Of a DNA stretch of 64,000 nt, positions 23,941 through 32,496 are shown piece after piece. Where the stretch lies: NCBI RefSeq assembly GCF_000374925.1, contig NZ_KB895544.1, positions 62,001-126,000 of the forward strand, written 5' to 3'. Origin of the DNA: Arthrobacter sp. 131MFCol6.1 (GTDB taxonomy: Bacteria > Actinomycetota > Actinomycetes > Actinomycetales > Micrococcaceae). How positions within the stretch are numbered: the stretch's first letter is position 1; each line of letters starts with the position of its first letter. The notes under the pieces are model-generated. The model made no database searches. It was given only the letters and a program-made list of their open reading frames with translations, and had not been told where the DNA came from. The translations under genes were made by a program, and so were the position numbers.

Positions 23941-25566
23941 GTGCCCTCACTTTCCGGCATGACCCGCGTCCCCGGACGCGACTGGCGCAACCCGTCCACG
24001 TGGCATTTGCGCACCAGGCTGGTCCTGGTTGCCATGGCGCTGCTCGTGGCCATCTGCGGCGCTGTGGGCTTGTTCAGCTACGCCTCCATGGACCTCTTCC
24101 TCACCCGGCAGCTCGACACCCAGCTGGACCAGGCCTCCCACCGTTCGAGCGAGTTCGGCCGGCCCTCCTCGGACGATTCGGGCAGGCGCCCCGACCCCCT
24201 CGAAGCCCGGGGACAGGGCGTCGGGACGCTTAACGCCCGGATAGTGGACGACGAAGTCAGTAGGGCCGGCTTCCTGGCCGGGGACGGCGCGGTCAAGAGC
24301 CTCTCCCCCGCCGACAACAAGGTTCTCCTGACCCTCACCCCAAACGGTGTGCCCGTGGACCGGACCCTTTCGGCCGGCGCCTACCGGCTCACGGCCGCGC
24401 GTGCGCCGTACGGCGACGTGATTGTGACCGGACTCCCGCTGGCAGAAAAGCAAAACACCCTGACCTCCCTGGTCTGGACCATGGTGGTGGTGTCCGCAGG
24501 CGGGCTCGTGTTGATCGGGCTCGCCGGCACGGCCCTGATCCGGCGGACCATGAAGCCGCTGGAACAGCTCTCCGAGGTGGCCACCAAGGTCTCCCGCCTC
24601 CCGCTGGACGCCGGCGAGGTGGCGCTCGGGGTGCGCGTCCCGACGTCGGCGGCCCATCCCGGAACGGAAGTGGGCAGCGTGGGCTACGCGCTGAACAAGA
24701 TGCTGGACAACGTCTCCAACGCCCTCGAAGCGCGGCAGGAGAGCGAGATGAAGGTCCGGCAGTTCGTCGCCGACGCCTCGCACGAACTCCGCACCCCGCT
24801 TACGGCCATCCGCGGCTACACGGAGCTGATGCGAATGACTGAGCATTTCACCCCCGACGGCGAGAGGTCCCTCGCCCGTGTGCTAAGCCAGTCCGAGCGG
24901 ATGACCACGCTCGTGGAGGACCTGCTGCTGCTGGCGCGTCTGGACGAGGGGCAGCCGCTCAAGATCTCCGACGTCGACCTCACCCAACTGGCCATCGAGA
25001 CGGTCAGCGATGAGAAAGTCATGGCCCCGGACCGCATCTGGCAGCTCGAACTTCCGGACGAGCCCGTGGTGGTGCGCGGTGATGCGACCCAGCTTCACCA
25101 GGTCCTCGCCAACCTCCTTTCCAATGCCCGCAAGCACACCGAACCCGGGACCAAGGTGGTCACGGGCGTCATGCGCTCGGCTGACGGCAGTGCCGTGGTC
25201 ACCGTGACAGACAATGGCAGCGGCATCGCCCCGGAATTTATCGGCCGGGTCTTCGCCCGCTTCGCCCGGGCCGACGCCTCACGCACCAATCCGGCGTCGA
25301 GTCCCGCAGCCCTCCCCGCCAGTTCGGTGGTCGCGACGGCGGGGGTCGGGTCCGGGGCCGCCGCCCGCCCGTCTTCCGGCGCCGTTTCCGGCAGCCGCGG
25401 AGGCCAGGGCACGGCGACCGCCGCGCCGACTTCCGAGGGCACCAGCGGGTTGGGCCTGTCCATTGTCCAGTCGATCGTGGAGGCCCACGGAGGAACCGTC
25501 GAGGTCACGTCCCGGCCGGGCCGCACGGAGTTCGCCGTGCGCCTGCCCGCAGCGCCGCCCGCATAG
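23941..25566 (+). CDS. sensor histidine kinase with expanded ATP lid
   Basis: A 541-residue membrane kinase. TM1 (about 27-48) and TM2 (about 176-199) flank an extracytoplasmic sensor of about 125 residues. HAMP (about 200-262), HisKA with phospho-acceptor His281 (DASHELRTPL) and HATPase_c follow. The N box NLLSNARKH (390-398), G1 DNGSGI (423-428) and G2 GTSGLGLS (499-506) are intact. The ATP-lid segment between F and G2 boxes holds an unusual insertion of about 50 residues rich in Ala, Ser, Gly and Pro (449-498). The GTG at 23941 is coupled to the regulator gene; a Met at residue 7 is an alternative start. The signal is unknown. Confidence 0.93.
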   Translation: MPSLSGMTRVPGRDWRNPSTWHLRTRLVLVAMALLVAICGAVGLFSYASMDLFLTRQLDTQLDQASHRSSEFGRPSSDDSGRRPDPLEARGQGVGTLNARIVDDEVSRAGFLAGDGAVKSLSPADNKVLLTLTPNGVPVDRTLSAGAYRLTAARAPYGDVIVTGLPLAEKQNTLTSLVWTMVVVSAGGLVLIGLAGTALIRRTMKPLEQLSEVATKVSRLPLDAGEVALGVRVPTSAAHPGTEVGSVGYALNKMLDNVSNALEARQESEMKVRQFVADASHELRTPLTAIRGYTELMRMTEHFTPDGERSLARVLSQSERMTTLVEDLLLLARLDEGQPLKISDVDLTQLAIETVSDEKVMAPDRIWQLELPDEPVVVRGDATQLHQVLANLLSNARKHTEPGTKVVTGVMRSADGSAVVTVTDNGSGIAPEFIGRVFARFARADASRTNPASSPAALPASSVVATAGVGSGAAARPSSGAVSGSRGGQGTATAAPTSEGTSGLGLSIVQSIVEAHGGTVEVTSRPGRTEFAVRLPAAPPA

Positions 25567-25649
25567 ACGGCGCGGCCGGCACCGCAAGGACCCTGGACCG
25601 GACGATTGGTGAACCCAGCGCAACCCGCCACCCCGGCCCTGTGATTCCT

Positions 25650-25665
25650 GTTACCAAAATGTGAC
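25650..25665 (+). promoter_or_regulatory. MtrA-like direct-repeat box
   Basis: GTTACCAAAATGTGAC contains two GTNAC half-sites 11 bp apart, the pattern reported for the actinobacterial cell-wall regulator MtrA. It lies immediately upstream of the presumed promoter of the riboswitch/muralytic gene. MtrA controls rpf and peptidoglycan hydrolase genes in related bacteria, so the assignment is plausible but unproven. Confidence 0.5.
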
Positions 25666-25726
25666 TTAAGCGGTTGGGTCCTGTAGCGTCTTTAGAGTGC
25701 GCCGCCATCGGTGCCGCATATCCGGA

Positions 25727-25895
25727 CGGACGCCAAACTCTGCCGCTTCCCGGATTCCGCTGGACCAGGCAGAGGCGGGGGACCCAGAGTTCCCGGGCAT
25801 TTTGCATTCATGCGCCCTCGGGGTGAAGCCGACACGTGATATTCCGTGCGGCCGGATGACCTCATCCGAACCCGACAGCTAACTCCGCCGGCGTT
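25727..25895 (+). ncRNA. ydaO/yuaA-type cyclic di-AMP riboswitch
   Basis: The leader of the muralytic gene contains the conserved blocks of this class in order: CGCCAAACTCTGCCG (25731-25745), GGCAGAGGCGGGGGACCCA (25768-25786), GGGGTGAAGCCG (25820-25831), CCCGACAGCTAACTCCG (25871-25887) and a closing GCGT. In actinobacteria it typically precedes genes for cell-wall hydrolases and Rpf-like proteins and usually turns expression off at high c-di-AMP. The helices were not folded computationally. Confidence 0.88.
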
Positions 25896-25906
25896 GAGAG
25901 GCCACC

Positions 25907-26737
25907 ATGACTGACTTCCAGGTACAAACGCGCCCTGACGGCGATTCGCATTCCCGCTCAGTTGGCGCAGCTAAGTCGCGCCACCGCGCCGAACCGGCCA
26001 AACGGGCATCCGCCCTGTCGCGGTTCGCCGCCGGACTCGGTACAACCGGCCGCCGTGCCGCCGTCGTCACCGCCGCGTGCGCGCTGCTGCTGGGTGGCGG
26101 CGCCGCCAGCCAGGCGGCAGAGCCGGGCGCCCACACGGCGAACGTTGCGAGCCAAACGGCCACGATCGCCGACCCGCTGGCCAAGCTCAACTTCGAGCGG
26201 GTCCAGGTGGCTGGGCCGACCGCTCTGGCGGAAAAGAACGTGGCTCCCCAGATCTCCGAGGTTAAGGCAGCCGAAGCGCTGATCCCCGCCCCCGCTGCCC
26301 CCGCGGCTCCCGCACCCGCACCTGCTCCGGCTCCCGCGGCAGCCCCCGCTCCCGTTCCCGCACCGGCACCCGCACCGGCAGCCGCTCCTGCCCCCGCACC
26401 GGCCCCCGCACCGGCGCCGGTCGCAATCGACGACCCTGCCGGGGCCAAGGCCTACGCCGCGTCCCAGCTGGGCCGCTATGGCTGGGCACCTGGCCAGATG
26501 CAGTGCCTGCACAAGCTGTGGACCAAGGAATCTGACTGGAAGACCACCGCGACGAACGCCAGCAGCGGCGCCTACGGCGTGGTCCAGTCCCTGCCCGCAA
26601 CGAAGATGGCGAGCGCCGGGGCCGACTACATGACCAACTACCGGACCCAGATCAACTGGGGCCTGAACTACGTTAAGTCGCGCTACGGCTCCCCCTGCGG
26701 CGCCCTGAACTTCCACTACGCACACAACTGGTACTAA
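25907..26737 (+). CDS. secreted transglycosylase-like/cell-wall hydrolase protein
   Basis: A 276-residue exported protein. A long twin-basic-looking N-terminus precedes a hydrophobic signal segment (about 50-70). After a short region comes an Ala-Pro repeat linker (about 126-172) that may span the cell wall. The C-terminal domain (about 180-276) is lytic-transglycosylase/aggregation-promoting-factor-like: LHKLWTKESDW with the candidate catalytic Glu, NASSGAYGVVQSLPATKM, TQINWGLNYVKSRYGSPCGA and a final HNWY. Expected action is on peptidoglycan glycan strands. GAGAGG lies before the ATG. Control by a c-di-AMP riboswitch and an MtrA-like box fits a growth- or resuscitation-linked role. Confidence 0.88.
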   Translation: MTDFQVQTRPDGDSHSRSVGAAKSRHRAEPAKRASALSRFAAGLGTTGRRAAVVTAACALLLGGGAASQAAEPGAHTANVASQTATIADPLAKLNFERVQVAGPTALAEKNVAPQISEVKAAEALIPAPAAPAAPAPAPAPAPAAAPAPVPAPAPAPAAAPAPAPAPAPAPVAIDDPAGAKAYAASQLGRYGWAPGQMQCLHKLWTKESDWKTTATNASSGAYGVVQSLPATKMASAGADYMTNYRTQINWGLNYVKSRYGSPCGALNFHYAHNWY

Positions 26738-26759
26738 ACCGGCACTAGCCGCCCCCAGG

Positions 26760-26793
26760 AGGCCCCGGATCCACACGGATCCGGGGCCTCTTT
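26760..26793 (+). terminator. intrinsic terminator of muralytic gene
   Basis: A perfect 13-bp stem (26760-26772 with 26777-26789) closed by ACAC and followed by CTTTGTGT. It separates the riboswitch-controlled gene from the glycosyltransferase operon. Confidence 0.82.
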
Positions 26794-26891
26794 GTGTCTC
26801 CACGGCCGGACCTGCCCGACAGGCCGACTTCCACAGCCCCAGCACAGCTTGACCCTAAAGCCCTCATATGGGCCGCCGGGAAAGTTGAGCC

Positions 26892-28325
26892 ATGACATTC
26901 ACAGACCAGGCCACAGGAACCCTGCCCCGCACCGCGGCGACGCCGGCCGGCCCGGCGGCACCCGAGACACCCCCGGGGCTTGCGCTGGCCGACGCGCCCG
27001 CTCCGGGCCCGTTCGCCGGGGCGCTTACCGGCCCCGGCGCCCGGCGCACAGCCATCGATACGCGCGCCAGCACGCCCCTGCTGGACGTCACCATCCCCGT
27101 CTTCAACGAGGAACGGGACCTCGAAGCCTGCCTGCGCCGGCTCCACGCCTACCTGCTCGGCGCCTTCCCGCACTCCTTTCGGATCACCGTGGCGGACAAC
27201 GCCAGCACCGACGGAACGCTGAAGGCCGCGGAACGCGTAGCCCGCGAGCTGCGCGAAGTGAAGGTGGTCCATATGGCCGAAAAGGGCCGCGGAAACGCAC
27301 TTCGCAATGTGTGGCTGGCCTCGCCGTCGCCGGTCCTGGCGTACATGGATGTGGATCTTTCCACTGATCTGGCGGCCCTCGGACCGCTCCTTGCCCCGCT
27401 CATCTCGGGGCACTCCGACCTGGCGATCGGGACGCGGCTGACCCGCAACTCCCGCGTGGTCCGCGGTCCCAAGCGGGAATTCATCTCGCGCAGCTACAAC
27501 TTCCTGCTCCAGGCCCTCATGGGCGCCCACTTCAGCGATGCACAGTGCGGCTTCAAGGCGATCCGGTCGGACGTGGCCCGGCAACTGCTCCCCCACACGC
27601 TGGATAACGCCTGGTTCTTCGACACCGAGCTGCTGGTCCTGGCAGAAAAGTGCGGCCTGCGCGTCCACGAAGTGCCGGTGGACTGGACCGACGACCCGGA
27701 TTCCAGCGTGGACATCGTTCAGACCGCCCTCGCGGACTTGCGCGGCATGGCACGGTTGAGCCGGGACCTGGTCTCGGGCCGGATCCCGGTTCCCGACCTG
27801 CGCGCCGCCCTGGCCCGCGGACCGCTGCCGGCCGCCGCCCGGGCCCAGGAACAAAGCCCCGGCGGAAGCCTCTTCGGACAACTCGTCCGCTTCGGCAGCA
27901 TCGGGGTGGCCTCCACCCTGGCCTACCTGGCGATTTTCCTGCTCTGCCGCGGGTTCATGGACCCGCAGCTAGCAAATTTCCTCGCGTTGCTCACCACCGC
28001 CGTGGCCAACACCGCCGCCAACCGGCGCTTCACGTTCGGCATCCAGGGCAGCAGCCAGGCCGCACGCCACCACTTCGAGGGACTGCTGGTCTTCGGCATC
28101 GGGCTGGCCCTGACCTCTGGCGCACTCGCCCTCGTTCACGCCGCGTCGGGAGCAGCACCGGACCGCTGGCTTGAACTGCTCACGGTCACCGCCGCCAACC
28201 TGGCCGCCACAGCCGTGAAGTTCCTGCTGTTCCGGCTGGTGGTTTTCCGCCACCGGCCCACCACTGCCGTTCCGGCGTCCGGCGCCCCCGATCCTTCCCT
28301 CCCCCGCACAGAAAAGGCCAAGTAA
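26892..28325 (+). CDS. GT2 polyprenyl-phosphate glycosyltransferase fused to GtrA
   Basis: A 477-residue fusion. After a 60-residue disordered N-terminus, residues about 65-310 form a GT2 domain of dolichyl/polyprenyl-phosphate mannose-synthase type (VTIPVFNEE at 67-75, DNASTDGT, DVDLS at 153-157 as the DXD motif). Residues about 325-455 form a four-helix GtrA domain (LVRFGSIGVASTLAYLAIF). It should transfer a sugar from a nucleotide donor to polyprenyl phosphate and help flip the lipid-linked sugar. The two ArnT-like transferases directly downstream would use that donor outside the membrane. Mannose from the GDP-mannose route is likely but not shown. Confidence 0.88.
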   Translation: MTFTDQATGTLPRTAATPAGPAAPETPPGLALADAPAPGPFAGALTGPGARRTAIDTRASTPLLDVTIPVFNEERDLEACLRRLHAYLLGAFPHSFRITVADNASTDGTLKAAERVARELREVKVVHMAEKGRGNALRNVWLASPSPVLAYMDVDLSTDLAALGPLLAPLISGHSDLAIGTRLTRNSRVVRGPKREFISRSYNFLLQALMGAHFSDAQCGFKAIRSDVARQLLPHTLDNAWFFDTELLVLAEKCGLRVHEVPVDWTDDPDSSVDIVQTALADLRGMARLSRDLVSGRIPVPDLRAALARGPLPAAARAQEQSPGGSLFGQLVRFGSIGVASTLAYLAIFLLCRGFMDPQLANFLALLTTAVANTAANRRFTFGIQGSSQAARHHFEGLLVFGIGLALTSGALALVHAASGAAPDRWLELLTVTAANLAATAVKFLLFRLVVFRHRPTTAVPASGAPDPSLPRTEKAK

Positions 28326-30377
28326 ATGACGGCAACCATCAGCCCCACCGCCGGAGCCGAGAGCGGCTCCCCGGCCGGCAGCACCCCAGCCGCCCAGGAA
28401 AGGCCCCGCCCGGTACCCGGAGACGGCGGGCCGGCGCCCCAGCTGCCCGCGTCCCAGGCCCCGGCAGCCCAAGGCCGCCGGGACCGGCTGCTGTTCGGAC
28501 GGCAGCCCCGCTGGGTGCGTCCCTCGGCAGCGCTGCTCCTGGTGGTCACCGCGGCGTTGTATCTGTGGAATCTGGAGGCCACCGGCTACGCCAACTCCTT
28601 CTATGCCGCGGCGATCCAGGCCGGGACCAAGGACTGGACCGCGCTGCTCTTCGGCTCCCTCGACGCCGGCAACGCCATCACGGTGGATAAACCGCCGGCC
28701 GCCCTCTGGATCCCCGCCCTCGCGGGACGGATCTTTGGTTTCTCGGCCCTGAGCATGCTTATTCCCCAGGCGCTCATGGGAGTGGCCGCCGTCGGGCTTC
28801 TCTACCTGACCGTCAAGCGGGTGTCCGGGCCGGCCGCTGGCCTGCTCGCCGGCGGCGTCCTGGCGCTGACCCCAGTGGCCGCCCTCATGTTCCGGTTCAA
28901 CAACCCGGACGCGATGCTCACCCTGTGCCTGGTGCTGGCGGCTTACCTCACCACCCGCGCCATCGAGAAGGCCGGCTGGAAGTGGCTCGCCGCGGCCGGC
29001 GCGGTGATCGGCCTGGCGTTCCTGAGCAAGATGCTGCAGGGCTTCCTGATCGTTCCCGGGCTGGCCCTGGCCTACCTGTGGGCGGCGCCCACCACCCTCG
29101 GCCGCCGGCTCGTGCACCTGCTGGCCGCCGCCGCCGGGATCGCCGTCGTGGCCGGAAGCTACATTGTGCTCTTCCAGCTGACCCCGGCCTCGGTCCGGCC
29201 GTACATGGCGGGGTCGGAGACCAACAGCTTTCTGGAACTGACGTTCGGCTACAACGGCCTGGGCCGGATCACCGGATCCGGTGGCGGGATGCCGGGCGGA
29301 ATGCCGGGCGGCAACGCCGGCGGCCCGGGCGGCAGTGGCAACGTCGGCTTCGGCGGCGCCGCCGGGATCACCCGGATGTTCGGGACCAGCTTCGGCGGCG
29401 AGGTGTCCTGGCTGCTGCCGGCGGCCCTGATCCTGCTGGTGGCCGGGCTGTGGTTCACCCGGCGCGAGGCCCGGACCTCAAAAACCCGTGCGGCGCTCCT
29501 GCTGTGGGGCGGCTGGCTGGTCCTCACGGCCGGAATCTTCAGCTTCATGAGCGGCACCGTGCACCCGTACTATGCCGTGGCGCTGGCCCCCGCCATCGCG
29601 GCGCTGGCCGGCATCGGTTCCCTGGAACTGTGGCGGGGCCGGGCCTACTGGCCCGCCCGGGTTGTCCTGGCCGTGACGGTGCTGGCCACCTCGGTCTGGT
29701 CCGCCGTGCTCCTGGGCCGCGATCCGGCCTGGCTGCCGGGGCTCCGGGTGATCATCGTGGTCCTGGGCGTCCTCGCCGCCGCGGCCCTGCTCCTGCGGGC
29801 GGACGGCATGGCGGCTCTCCCGGCACGGTTCCGCAAGGCCGCCACGGCCGGGGTCGTGATCCTCTGCCTGCTCGCCGGCGGGCTCGGAAGCACCGCGTGG
29901 ACGCTGGCGACCGTCGCCCAGCCGCATTCCGGTTCGATCCCGACCTCCGGCCCCACCGCGTCCGCGATGGGCGGCGGCTTCGGGGCCGGCCGGGCCGGCA
30001 GCGACGGCGCGGGCAGTGACGGCATGGGCGGCGGCCCCGGCGGGGAAACGTCCTCGGCGGAGCTGACCGCGCTGCTGCAGTCCTCCGGCGCCAAGTGGTC
30101 CGCGATTGTCTCCGGCGCCACCCAGGCCGCGAGCCTGGAACTCGCCACCGGCACCAGCGTGATCGCGCTCGGCGGCTGGAACGGCGGCGACCCCTACCCG
30201 ACGCTCGCACAGTTCCAGGCGATGGTGGACCGCGGCGAGATCGGTTACTTCATTTCCGGCGGCATGGGCGGCATGGGCGGGGGCCGCGGAGGCAACTCCG
30301 AGGTCGCCACCTGGGTCGCGGCCAACTACCAGGCCCAGACCGTGGGCAACGCCACCGTCTACAAGCTGGGAGCGTAG
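28326..30377 (+). CDS. GT39/ArnT-like polyprenyl-P-sugar glycosyltransferase
   Basis: A 683-residue multi-pass protein of the PMT/ArnT (GT-C) type. About 11 predicted transmembrane helices follow a Pro-rich 50-residue cytoplasmic tail. Typical features are the first periplasmic loop with EATGYANSFYAAA, VDKPPAALW, MFRFNNPDAM and SKMLQGF. A Gly/Met/Asn-rich loop (about 320-345) and a second Gly/Met-rich stretch (about 545-575) flank the last helices. A small C-terminal soluble domain (about 575-683, IALGGWNGGDPYPTLAQF) faces outside. It starts directly after the GT2-GtrA stop codon, so translation is coupled. The acceptor could be arabinogalactan, lipoglycan, teichoic acid or protein. Confidence 0.88.
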   Translation: MTATISPTAGAESGSPAGSTPAAQERPRPVPGDGGPAPQLPASQAPAAQGRRDRLLFGRQPRWVRPSAALLLVVTAALYLWNLEATGYANSFYAAAIQAGTKDWTALLFGSLDAGNAITVDKPPAALWIPALAGRIFGFSALSMLIPQALMGVAAVGLLYLTVKRVSGPAAGLLAGGVLALTPVAALMFRFNNPDAMLTLCLVLAAYLTTRAIEKAGWKWLAAAGAVIGLAFLSKMLQGFLIVPGLALAYLWAAPTTLGRRLVHLLAAAAGIAVVAGSYIVLFQLTPASVRPYMAGSETNSFLELTFGYNGLGRITGSGGGMPGGMPGGNAGGPGGSGNVGFGGAAGITRMFGTSFGGEVSWLLPAALILLVAGLWFTRREARTSKTRAALLLWGGWLVLTAGIFSFMSGTVHPYYAVALAPAIAALAGIGSLELWRGRAYWPARVVLAVTVLATSVWSAVLLGRDPAWLPGLRVIIVVLGVLAAAALLLRADGMAALPARFRKAATAGVVILCLLAGGLGSTAWTLATVAQPHSGSIPTSGPTASAMGGGFGAGRAGSDGAGSDGMGGGPGGETSSAELTALLQSSGAKWSAIVSGATQAASLELATGTSVIALGGWNGGDPYPTLAQFQAMVDRGEIGYFISGGMGGMGGGRGGNSEVATWVAANYQAQTVGNATVYKLGA

Positions 30378-30383
30378 GCCGCC

Positions 30384-32477
30384 ATGACTGACACCCTGAG
30401 CCCGGGCCCCGGCACGGCGCCGGCCCGCACGCCGGGGCCGCCGCCGCCGCAAGTCCCGGAAGGCCGTCGGCGACTGGAGCGCCCGGCTGCCGGCGGCACG
30501 CGCGCCGTCCCTGGCGCCCGGGCGCTGCGGCAGCGGCTGGAACTGGCGGGCCTGCTGCTGGCCACGGCCGTGCTGTACCTCTGGAACCTCGGCGCCTCCG
30601 GCTGGGCGAACGCGTTCTACTCCGCGGCGGCCCAGGCCGGGTCACAGGACTGGACGGCCTGGTTCTTTGGCTCGTCCGACGCCGCCAACGCCATCACCGT
30701 GGACAAGCCGCCGGCGTCGCTGTGGGTGATGGGGCTGTCGGTGCGGATCTTCGGGCTGAGCTCCTGGAGCGTCCTGGTGCCGCAGGCGCTCATGGGGATC
30801 GGCACGGTCTGGCTCCTCTATCTGGCCGTCCGCCGGGCCGCTGCCCCCGCCACGGCCGACGCCGGCCTGGCCCACCGCGCGGGGCTCCTCGCCGGTGCGG
30901 TCATGGCGCTGACACCGGTAGCCGTGCTGATGTTCCGGTTCAACAACCCCGACGCCCTGCTGGTGCTTTTGATGACCGCGGCCGCCTACGCCGTGTTGCG
31001 GTCCATCCAGGACGCGCGCGTGCGCTGGCTGCTGTTCGCCGGGGTGCTGCTGGGCTTCGGGTTCCTCACCAAGCAGCTGCAGGTCCTGCTGGTTGTCCCC
31101 GGCTTTGCCGTGGCCTACCTGCTCGCGGCGCCGGCAGCGGCGGGCAGGCGCGTTCTTCACCTGCTCGGCGCCGGGGCGGCGATGGCCGTCGCCGCCGGGT
31201 GGTGGCTGGCCGCCGTCGAACTCATTCCGGCGGCGGACCGCCCGTACATCGGCGGCTCTCAGAACAACTCCATCCTGGAGCTGACCCTGGGCTACAACGG
31301 CCTGGGCCGGCTGAACGGGGATGAAACTGGGAGTGTGGGCGGCAGCAACGGCTGGGGCACGCCCGGGCTGTTCCGGCTCTTCAACAGCGAGTTCGGCGGC
31401 CAGATCGCCTGGCTGCTGCCCTCGGTGCTGCTGCTCGGAGCGGGCCTGCTCTGGCTGGGCCGCCGCGCGCCGCGCACCGACCCGGTACGGGCTTCAGTGA
31501 TCATCTGGGGCTCCTGGGTTGCCGTCACCGGGCTGACGTTCAGTTTCATGGCCGGGATCATCCACCCGTACTACATGGTGGCGCTGGCACCCGGGATCGC
31601 CGGGCTCGCCGGGCTCGGCGGCGTCCTGCTCTGGCAGCGGCGGAACCAGCCCGTGGCGGCGGCCGTCCTCGCGCTGGCGATCGTGGCGGCCGGGGCCGTG
31701 GCCGCCGAACTCCTGGTCCGCACCGCGGCGTACATGCCGTGGCTGCGCTGGGTGGCGCTCCTGGGCGCGCTCACCGCTGCCGGCCTGGTGCTGGCCGCCG
31801 CGGCCCCGGGGGCTAGGGGGGTCGCGGGGGTGAAGGGCAGGGGCATGTTGGCATCCAGGACGGTGGCGCGTACGACGGCGGCGCTCGCCGTCGCCGCCGC
31901 CCTCGCCGGGCCGCTGGCCTACTCGCTGTCCACCGCGTCCACGGCCCACAGCGGCTCGATTGTCAGCGCCGGGCCGGCCGTTTCCGGCCGGGGCGGGGCC
32001 GGGATGCCGCCGGCCCTCGGCGGTGCGGCGGGAGGCGGCTTCGGCGGCGCCACGGCGGCAAACGGCAACGGGACTGGCGCCGGCACGGGCATCGGCCGCG
32101 GCCAAGGGGCGGGCGGAATGGGCGGCCTGCTCGGGGCCAGCACGCCGTCGGCGGCGCTCGTGACCGCGCTGCAGACAGACGCCGGGGCTTATACGTGGGC
32201 CGCCGCCGTCGTCGGATCCAACAACGCCGCCGGCTACCAGCTGGCGACGCAGCTCCCGGTGATGGCCGTGGGCGGGTTCAACGGCACGGACCCCGCGCCG
32301 ACCCTGGCGCAGTTCCAGCAGTATGTGGCCGACGGCAAGATCCACTACTTCATCGCCGGGCGCCTCATGCAGGGCGAAAACGGAGCCAACGATGCCGCAC
32401 AGATTGCCGCCTGGGTGCAGGACAATTTCACGGCCCAGACCGTGGGCGGGACCAGCGTGTACCTGCTGGCACGCTAG
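30384..32477 (+). CDS. GT39/ArnT-like glycosyltransferase, paralogue of upstream gene
   Basis: A 697-residue paralogue of the preceding protein with the same plan. It has a Pro-rich N-terminus, about 11 membrane helices, VDKPPASLW, MFRFNNPDAL, TKQLQVLLVVPG, a Gly/Asn-rich outer loop near GSNGWGTPG, and a C-terminal soluble domain (VMAVGGFNGTDPAPTLAQF) matching that of the first copy. The genes are 6 bases apart, so this is a tandem duplication in one operon. The membrane cores are closest, while the low-complexity loops diverge, which suggests different acceptors or a heteromeric complex. Confidence 0.88.
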   Translation: MTDTLSPGPGTAPARTPGPPPPQVPEGRRRLERPAAGGTRAVPGARALRQRLELAGLLLATAVLYLWNLGASGWANAFYSAAAQAGSQDWTAWFFGSSDAANAITVDKPPASLWVMGLSVRIFGLSSWSVLVPQALMGIGTVWLLYLAVRRAAAPATADAGLAHRAGLLAGAVMALTPVAVLMFRFNNPDALLVLLMTAAAYAVLRSIQDARVRWLLFAGVLLGFGFLTKQLQVLLVVPGFAVAYLLAAPAAAGRRVLHLLGAGAAMAVAAGWWLAAVELIPAADRPYIGGSQNNSILELTLGYNGLGRLNGDETGSVGGSNGWGTPGLFRLFNSEFGGQIAWLLPSVLLLGAGLLWLGRRAPRTDPVRASVIIWGSWVAVTGLTFSFMAGIIHPYYMVALAPGIAGLAGLGGVLLWQRRNQPVAAAVLALAIVAAGAVAAELLVRTAAYMPWLRWVALLGALTAAGLVLAAAAPGARGVAGVKGRGMLASRTVARTTAALAVAAALAGPLAYSLSTASTAHSGSIVSAGPAVSGRGGAGMPPALGGAAGGGFGGATAANGNGTGAGTGIGRGQGAGGMGGLLGASTPSAALVTALQTDAGAYTWAAAVVGSNNAAGYQLATQLPVMAVGGFNGTDPAPTLAQFQQYVADGKIHYFIAGRLMQGENGANDAAQIAAWVQDNFTAQTVGGTSVYLLAR

Positions 32478-32496
32478 GCCAGCGGCGTCGCCGTCG

